This document shows positions 58,371 through 64,000 of a stretch of 64,000 bases of DNA, one piece after another. Both the position numbers and the translations under genes were made by a program. This DNA is from Paramacrobiotus metropolitanus. Lineage: Eukaryota > Tardigrada > Eutardigrada > Parachela > Macrobiotidae. How positions within the stretch are numbered: the first letter of the stretch is position 1; every line of letters starts with the position of its first letter. The stretch covers positions 1-64,000 of the forward strand of contig NW_026570241.1 in the NCBI RefSeq assembly GCF_019649055.1. The letters run 5' to 3'. The notes beneath the pieces are model-generated. The model was not told where the DNA came from, searched no databases, and saw only the letters and a program-made list of their open reading frames with translations.

Positions 58371-59330
58371 ATGGGCGAAGTTTATTGGAACATTTCCTCC
58401 TCTAATTTGACGCAGATTTATGGCTCATTGACGTTACCCGCACAATTAACGGGAATTGTGGGCACCGCCTCTCTTCTGTTAAACGCAGCGCTGCTGTCCT
58501 TGTTCCTGTTAAAGAGAAATCTCTGGACCCCGTTCGATCTCTACTTCCTCGCTTTGGTGTCAAATAATGTCCTTCTTCATGGAATCGCTACTCCACTCAC
58601 GGTGATGCTGGAGCTAGATGATGGGTGGCCCGTTAATATTGCTGGTTGTCTGGTTTACGCGTACGCCGTCTTCATCCTTCTCCTAAACCAACTAGCCATT
58701 CATTCCTGCATCGCCATCAACCGTATTTGGGCCATGGTAGCACCTGTATCGTTCCGTAACTTCCACACATTTCGCTCCGCCGGTTGCTTAGCGGTGGCCA
58801 TTGTCGTCGTATCGCACGTTGTCGGACTTCCGCTGATTTTGGTGGACATCCTACAGCGCCAACCAGTTCAACTTGGACACTGCTTTTTCGGTGACCCCAA
58901 CTATTCGTTGGTCGAACAGGTTTCTACCATGATCAACCGCATTCTTTTGTTCGCTTGTTTTATGATTATGGTAATTTCCATGCCGGTTATTGTTTGGAAA
59001 CGCTGGCAGAGGCTGCGGCTGAAACATCAGATTGTCCTCCGCCCAAATGCCAAAAAAAGATTTGTTCCTAATGCCGACATTACCCGCGCTCGAGAAGGCC
59101 AAAGTGCGATTTTGATAATCGCCTTCGGAGCGAGCATTGTCGTCTGCTGGGGTCCGTATGTCACATATTACGTAGTGGCCAGCGGATATGATCTTCAGAT
59201 AGTGCAGTATCTTGTTGTTCTTTTCAACTGCCAATCCGTAGCTGATCCCATTATCCTGGTGTGTGCCTTGCCGGTGTGGAGAAATGCACTGCATGAAGCT
59301 GTCTGTCGGTACAATCGCGCAAAGAAGTAA
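58371..59330 (+). CDS. Rhodopsin-like 7TM receptor 3
   Basis: Intact, single exon, 319 residues. The N terminus has NISSSN glycosylation sites. Family landmarks are LWTPFDLYFLAL (TM2 entry), AINRIWAMVAPVSF (TM3 end), GCLVYAY and GHCFFGD (disulfide cysteines), VVCWGPYVTYYVV (TM6) and NCQSVADPIILVCALPVW (TM7). Intracellular loop 3 has a basic cluster (RWQRLRLKHQ), as expected for G-protein contact. Its N terminus resembles the partial receptor at 63.9 kb more than receptors 2 and 4, so at least two subfamilies are present. Ligand unknown. Confidence 0.82.
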   Translation: MGEVYWNISSSNLTQIYGSLTLPAQLTGIVGTASLLLNAALLSLFLLKRNLWTPFDLYFLALVSNNVLLHGIATPLTVMLELDDGWPVNIAGCLVYAYAVFILLLNQLAIHSCIAINRIWAMVAPVSFRNFHTFRSAGCLAVAIVVVSHVVGLPLILVDILQRQPVQLGHCFFGDPNYSLVEQVSTMINRILLFACFMIMVISMPVIVWKRWQRLRLKHQIVLRPNAKKRFVPNADITRAREGQSAILIIAFGASIVVCWGPYVTYYVVASGYDLQIVQYLVVLFNCQSVADPIILVCALPVWRNALHEAVCRYNRAKK

Positions 59331-59717
59331 TCGATGATTCAAGCAGTTCACTACTTTGCAAGTTTTTTTGTGGTGCGAGTATTAGCCGTACCCTGTACAT
59401 AGGACATAGGTTTAAAGAAAGCATGGATAATTATTCTTACCGCATATTGCGCAAACTGGCGCTGCTCTTTTTCGAAATACTATTATGTATTTGTACTAGA
59501 GAACTATATGCACTGAATGTTGGTGTTGCTGACATCCTGTTGCACAGTGTTTATTAGTTACATCAGTAAATTTTTGAACCGCCAACGGACTGGCCGATTT
59601 CTGCCTTTTTTTAATTATCGCTTTTCATGTAATTAGTCCGACTGCCCGATTTGAACTTCTCAGTCGTCCTTGACGCTTATGTAATGTAGCTTGTAATTTG
59701 GTATTAATTTCTTTCGT
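59331..59717. other. Intergenic
   Basis: 387 bp between receptor 3 and the minus-strand ORF. Nothing supported. Confidence 0.4.
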
Positions 59718-60122
59718 TTACTTTTCGCGGAGTTGCGCACATGCGTTTTCGATGGTCTGGCTGGAAAGAATCTCGGCGAGCATAGTACTATACGTAGTGA
59801 TGATAAACTGCCTTTTTTCTGTGATCGAGAGTGTTAAGAATCGAGTTAAATTTGACCGAGGCTGCTGGCCTGTTGCCTTATACTGCTGGCAGAACAACAG
59901 AGGCACGGCCATTTCTGTACTGCACCCATGCGGAATCAAGAAGGTCACGATTCTGATGATCGCTTTCGGAGTGAGCACAAGAATTCCGTTTTTGATAGCG
60001 TCGTTAACGCATTTATCAATAACTGTTTTATCTTTTACCAAATACTTTTTGCAATAAGTAGGAAACGGCACCACAGATACTTGTATAACAGTCCCGTCTT
60101 CCTCGGTTATCTCCAGTTTCAT
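59718..60122 (-). CDS. Hypothetical 134-residue protein
   Basis: Single uninterrupted frame with ATG (MKLEITEEDGTVIQV) and stop. Composition is that of an ordinary soluble protein, with mixed charged and hydrophobic residues and no low complexity. It has no signal peptide or strong membrane segment. I recognise no domain. Located between receptors 3 and 4 on the opposite strand. It is longer than chance frames nearby, but with no paralogue or splice evidence it could still be spurious. Confidence 0.35.
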   Translation of the reverse strand: MKLEITEEDGTVIQVSVVPFPTYCKKYLVKDKTVIDKCVNDAIKNGILVLTPKAIIRIVTFLIPHGCSTEMAVPLLFCQQYKATGQQPRSNLTRFLTLSITEKRQFIITTYSTMLAEILSSQTIENACAQLREK

Positions 60123-60486
60123 TAGTCACAGTATTATACCATGGTAAATGTGATAATTCATACCATAAGCGGAAAGGTAAAGACGCTTACATGTTAAACG
60201 GAAAACATCCTCTCCGCATGCCTGGTTTAATGTTTCAGCGGATCGCTTGTACAAATATAAACAGGGCGCTCTAACATGAGGATATCCCAAAGTGCAAATG
60301 CTCGCACCGCGTAACAGTTGCAGCGATACATGACTAAACCATGACGTACGTCTGTATTGGCGCAGCGCTAAACAAAGTATCCATATCCATCTCAAAGAAT
60401 TGATCCATCATCCAACTGTGAAAAAAAACTAGCCTCTGCTAATCGTCTCTCGCCATTTTCAAAACCATCAAAGTCTGTGTGCAAAA
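60123..60486. other. Spacer upstream of receptor 4
   Basis: 364 bp. No gene is supported. It contains the presumed promoters of receptor 4 and of the minus-strand ORF. Confidence 0.4.
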
Positions 60487-61440
60487 ATGAATCTTTCGAT
60501 AGATGTCATGCGTAATACCTCGTCAGAAACGTTTTCGTACACGTCAAGAGACATAAAAGTCACATTTTCGATCGTGCTGTCTGTAATTCCTTTTATACTC
60601 AATTCCGGTTTGCTGATTACCTTTCTCTTATGGTTCCGCACGTGGACGCCCTTTGACACGTATTTCATCGGTTTATGCACAGCTAATGTCATCTTCCAAG
60701 GTATTCTCGGTCCCTTTAACACCTTGGTTCTACTGCATCCCAGTCTGTGGGTCGGCGTATCCGCATGTATGATCTATGTGTATCCGATCGCTGTCATCGC
60801 TATAATCCAAACCGCGATGCATGGTCTTATTGCTCTCAATCGCATATGGATGCCGGTATCATTTCACCATCTGCACACCATAAAAACCGCTGGATTAGCA
60901 AATTTGTCCGTTTGGTTGTTGGTCCATGTTATAGCGCTGCCGGTACTTATAAAAAATCTCGTCATCCGGCAGCCGATGGAAATTTCTCACTGCTTTTCCG
61001 GAGGAAACACAGGATCATTTTCTTGGAACCCGAAATCAGAATCAATAGCTGTTAACGAGATATTTAATTTTATTTCTTTCTGCATTATTTTAAGCGCATT
61101 TCCTTTGGTTCTGTGGAAGCAGCGAGCAAGAGCGTTGTGGAGAAAGCAGCAAACCGTTCAGCCACAAACTGAAGGGACACGGGTCACGGCGCACCATGTG
61201 GTAGAGCGGCAGTCATATGTCTTAATGGGAGCTTTGACATTAAGTATCACGTTGTGCTGGGGACCAACTATGGTTTATTTGGCATACACGGTGCTAACGG
61301 GGCATTCGGTTCCCATAATGAAAGACATTATAGAAGCACTTTTTAACTTCCAGCCCATTGCTGATCCCATTCTTCTAATTTTATCGTTTCCCATCTGGAA
61401 GCAGCGAGTTTTGCGGCTTTATTTTAGATGTTTAATGTGA
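60487..61440 (+). CDS. Rhodopsin-like 7TM receptor 4
   Basis: Intact, single exon, 317 residues. Closest to receptor 2: WTPFDTYFIGL, GCMIYVYPIAVIA / ACMIYVY, SHCFSGG, LCWGPTMVYLAYT and NFQPIADPILLILSFPIW are shared with small changes. It reads LNRIWMPVSFHH where the other members have LNRIWALW(M/L)PVSF. Three residues (ALW) are therefore missing in frame at the start of intracellular loop 2, next to the position of the DRY motif, which normally contacts the G protein. Signalling could be altered. Glycosylation site NTS lies in the N terminus. Confidence 0.82.
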   Translation: MNLSIDVMRNTSSETFSYTSRDIKVTFSIVLSVIPFILNSGLLITFLLWFRTWTPFDTYFIGLCTANVIFQGILGPFNTLVLLHPSLWVGVSACMIYVYPIAVIAIIQTAMHGLIALNRIWMPVSFHHLHTIKTAGLANLSVWLLVHVIALPVLIKNLVIRQPMEISHCFSGGNTGSFSWNPKSESIAVNEIFNFISFCIILSAFPLVLWKQRARALWRKQQTVQPQTEGTRVTAHHVVERQSYVLMGALTLSITLCWGPTMVYLAYTVLTGHSVPIMKDIIEALFNFQPIADPILLILSFPIWKQRVLRLYFRCLM

Positions 61441-62024
61441 CATGTTCAGAATTACAAATTAATGCAGCATGATTCATAGTGAACAAAACTTTGTTGGCGT
61501 CATTGTCAGTGGTATCACTGGTTTTAATAATGATTTTAAATGATGTCAGTATTACAGCTTTGTTGCACGCTTTGTCGCACTTGCGGCGTATTGCTTCCCC
61601 GTACTGTATCTGTACTCGTATTTCTTTACAAAGCGTAGAACTACCAACTGTCAACACCCAGTGGTATACTAAAATACGTTAGTTTTGCGCAGTAATTTGG
61701 ATTATGAAACTGGAACTATCTGTATCTCCTGGGAGTGTAGATTTGTTCGGCTACATTTTTCTTGTTACCTGTGAAAATGTAACGTAGAAACAAACAACTC
61801 TTACATACAGTTTACCAGATGCGCCGGTTCCATTACAAGGTTCAGTGTGCTTCGGTGTTCTACGCTAGTGTTCAAAGTCACAGGTTTTACTGCACTTAAT
61901 CAAGCCGTGAAAGTGTCATTTCCTCTGGTTACATGGTATGCAACGCATACTTGCCGGTTAGGTAACTCAATGTGCAAGCGTCCCTGCATTGTTTTTCGTA
62001 TACAGTTTTACATACAAATAAGTA
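61441..62024. other. Intergenic
   Basis: 584 bp downstream of receptor 4. Only short frames, no repeat or RNA gene recognised. Confidence 0.45.
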
Positions 62025-62113
62025 CAGTGGACTTCATAAATGTGGTTACACGTAGCCACCCGCATGCACAGTGCTATCGGCTTTAAGTGTAACCACATTT
62101 ATGAAGTCCATTG
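62025..62113. mobile_element. 89-bp foldback MITE with TA duplication
   Basis: CAGTGGACTTCATAAATGTG plus GTTACAC on the left is repeated in inverted orientation on the right, ending in GTCCATTG. 26 of 27 positions pair, around a 35-bp centre. TA flanks both ends (62023-62024 and 62114-62115), the target duplication of Tc1/mariner-type elements, and CAGTGG is a plausible mariner-type end. It is too short to encode anything. Confidence 0.75.
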
Positions 62114-63879
62114 TAACTGTCTGTATATGTCCACTACGAGTATATTGGATCAGCAGCAACAAACGTCCTGCAACCGAGACCCTGCGTCACTAACTTTAAT
62201 TACTGTACTAAACTTTCTTACCAGTTGGTGGAGACTGATTGTTAAGCCAGCTTACCGCAAACAAACAGCAAATAAAGATTAGTTAACGTGGCCTTATAGT
62301 TCCCCTGAGTGCAGTCGATTAAATATTTAAATTACAGTAAACTTGCACTTTGAGTTATGACAAATGTTATATACGTAGTAGGCAGCTTACATCCACGCAT
62401 TCAGCAACCTAGACAGCCTGTTTTTGTGCCCGCGGGTACGCAATTAGCAATGAAACGCGAAGCTCATCAATTTCCAGTAATTCATTGTACAGTTTCTTTT
62501 GTGGTGGGAACTGTATTAATAACTTTTAATTTTGGTGTTTCGTTTACATTACAATGTTTTAAGTTTGGAGCTCTCGCTGCGAAGGCGTCTGTAAATCAAC
62601 AGATGTCTCATGCTGCCTGGGTGCCCTCATAACTACATCTCTCATTGCAGCTTGACCATGTAGGAACAGCTAACAAGATTAGCAGCAGCAGTTATGCGGC
62701 GACTTTTGTCTGCTTCCGGTAAATGGTGATTGGGCTGCAGGACGAGATAAGATAGATGAAAGCTTATGGTACATACATATGTATATTCCTCCCAGCCGAA
62801 TAAAAACTGCAACCCCGCTTTTGCATTTCCCAGAAGATGCTGCAACAGAGACCACTAAAACTATCATTTTCAGCTAGTACTGTTTTTTACATTTCGTGAT
62901 ATTGCTGATAAAACGTGTGATCCATAAGGTCAAGAGGAGACATTGTTAGCATTGTTAGTAGAACACTTACAAACTCGTGTGAATGAAAGGGATAACGGGC
63001 TAATTGATTAATTGATTTCTGCAATATAACTCATCCTGCTCCAATTTATCATGATTAATGCTTTCATTTCCTGCCACCTTCGGCGATTTTCACTTTCGTA
63101 TGTAGCACTGTGAGCGCAGCTGTGTTTTCGGGCAGCACAGTTGAGAGTACATGTATCCGGCGGAAGTAGCACGCAACTGGTTCGCTGGGTCGCGATGTGT
63201 GGCACAAGTGACTCAGAGGGTCTTCGTAAATTTGCTCATCATGACAATCAGGCGGTCATGATTTGCGTGTCGCGGTCATGTTGTGCGTGTTGTGAAGTAC
63301 TAACTTCACAACAGTTAAATTCCGCCTTTTTTCAAAGCCATGAAATTTAGGTCCAGTGGCGGTAGAAAGGAAAACGGGCTATGTTACTGTGCTGGCGCTG
63401 CACTTCCGACAATGATTAATTTCTGTGCTGGTTTTTATCATGTATGAGTATAAATCTATCTTCTAACCACACTCTTGCTCTTATGCAAAAATGACCTGCT
63501 TCGTTTGACAGCTTCCGTTTTTCTACCCTCAATCAATTAGGGTTGCTTCCATGTGCAGTAATACCGCGTGACTGTGGGCACTATGCCAATTATGCCATCA
63601 TTCCGCTTCATCCGACTCTCGTTTCTTTTATAACTTTTACTTATCTGTATTAATTTCTTAGCGCAAAGGTGGATCATACATTAATGACCGCCTTCCTCTG
63701 GCCAGTTCAGCGTATTGTTTACTTGTCCAAATAAAAGGAGGCGATGTCGTGTTCAATGGTTAATTTGTTGCCGTTCTCTGCACAGATAAGTAATGTAATT
63801 CGTCTCAAATTTTACTAAACGAACAGTTCGATCTCATAATCCGTCTTTAAAACCGAGATTCAATGCATAACAACTGAAC
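62114..63879. other. Intergenic
   Basis: About 1.8 kb. Short frames at 62040-62640 and 63141-63350 show no recognisable domain. The 3' part is the upstream region of receptor 5. Confidence 0.45.
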
Positions 63880-64000
63880 ATGAGCGGACATTATGGCAAC
63901 ATGTCACTTGTTAATGTGACACTCCCTGCTTCATCCACATTACAAGCGTCCCTAAACGGAACTGTTGGTACCGTTGCGTTCCTGTTGAATTCAGTGCTGG
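63880..64000 (+). CDS. Rhodopsin-like 7TM receptor 5, cut by window end
   Basis: Starts MSGHYGNMSLVNVTLPASS and continues open into the first helix (GTVGTVAFLLNSVL) to the last base of the window. The pattern of N-glycosylation sites, a TLPA stretch and a Gly-x-x-Gly helix start matches the N terminus of receptor 3 (LTLPAQLTGIVGTASLLLNA). It is therefore very probably another member of the same family, in the same orientation. Confidence 0.65.
   Translation, partial: MSGHYGNMSLVNVTLPASSTLQASLNGTVGTVAFLLNSVL

Noticed and set aside
62025-62113. Transcription terminator
   Set aside because: The palindrome is in a eukaryotic intergenic region, flanked by TA and without a T tract. A foldback transposon explains it better.

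Overview
This is animal nuclear DNA. Genes are split by many short GT-AG introns, spacers are AT-rich, and there are no operons or ribosome-binding sites. The gene content is gustatory-receptor-like 7TM proteins, omega-class glutathione transferases, rhodopsin-like receptors, a BTB-BACK-Kelch protein, a CCDC186-like coiled coil and Helitron, MULE and PIF/Harbinger transposons. This fits a small-genome ecdysozoan; a tardigrade is my best guess, but the sequence alone does not prove it.

Layout. 1-11.6 kb: four gustatory-receptor-like (GRL) copies (A +, B -, C -, D +), all interrupted by frameshifts, D by only one. 11.6-14.1 kb: gene-poor, with a tRNA-like sequence bracketed by 83-bp direct repeats. 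14.2-19.8 kb: a five-exon CCDC186-like gene, a secreted SUEL-lectin-like gene and a short secreted-peptide ORF. 20.9-32.5 kb: four omega-class GST genes with the same five-exon plan; the first pair is head-to-head, and a decayed GPCR copy lies between the third and fourth. 32.6-38.75 kb: a Helitron2/Helentron-type element (HUH Rep, PIF1 helicase, OTU protease) followed by an array of about 11 units of 122 bp and GC-rich hairpins. 39.1-42.0 kb: two rhodopsin-like receptors. 42.7-46.0 kb: a complete six-exon Kelch-like gene. 47.0-52.6 kb: a Mutator-like element with 210-bp minisatellite inverted repeats and a perfect 9-bp target duplication. 53.6-55.65 kb: a degenerate PIF/Harbinger element with TAA duplications. 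55.8-57.5 kb: an intact GRL gene (E). 58.4-64 kb: two intact GPCRs, a third cut by the window end, a 134-codon ORF and an 89-bp foldback MITE.

Common threads. The region is built by local duplication of chemosensory and detoxification families, both of which meet environmental chemicals, and by DNA transposons. Several genes differ from an intact reading frame by exactly one base, and correcting that base brings the gene to the length of its relatives. These are either young pseudogenes or uncorrected assembly errors; read mapping would decide. Function assignments rest on motif and paralogue recognition by eye, since no database search was possible.
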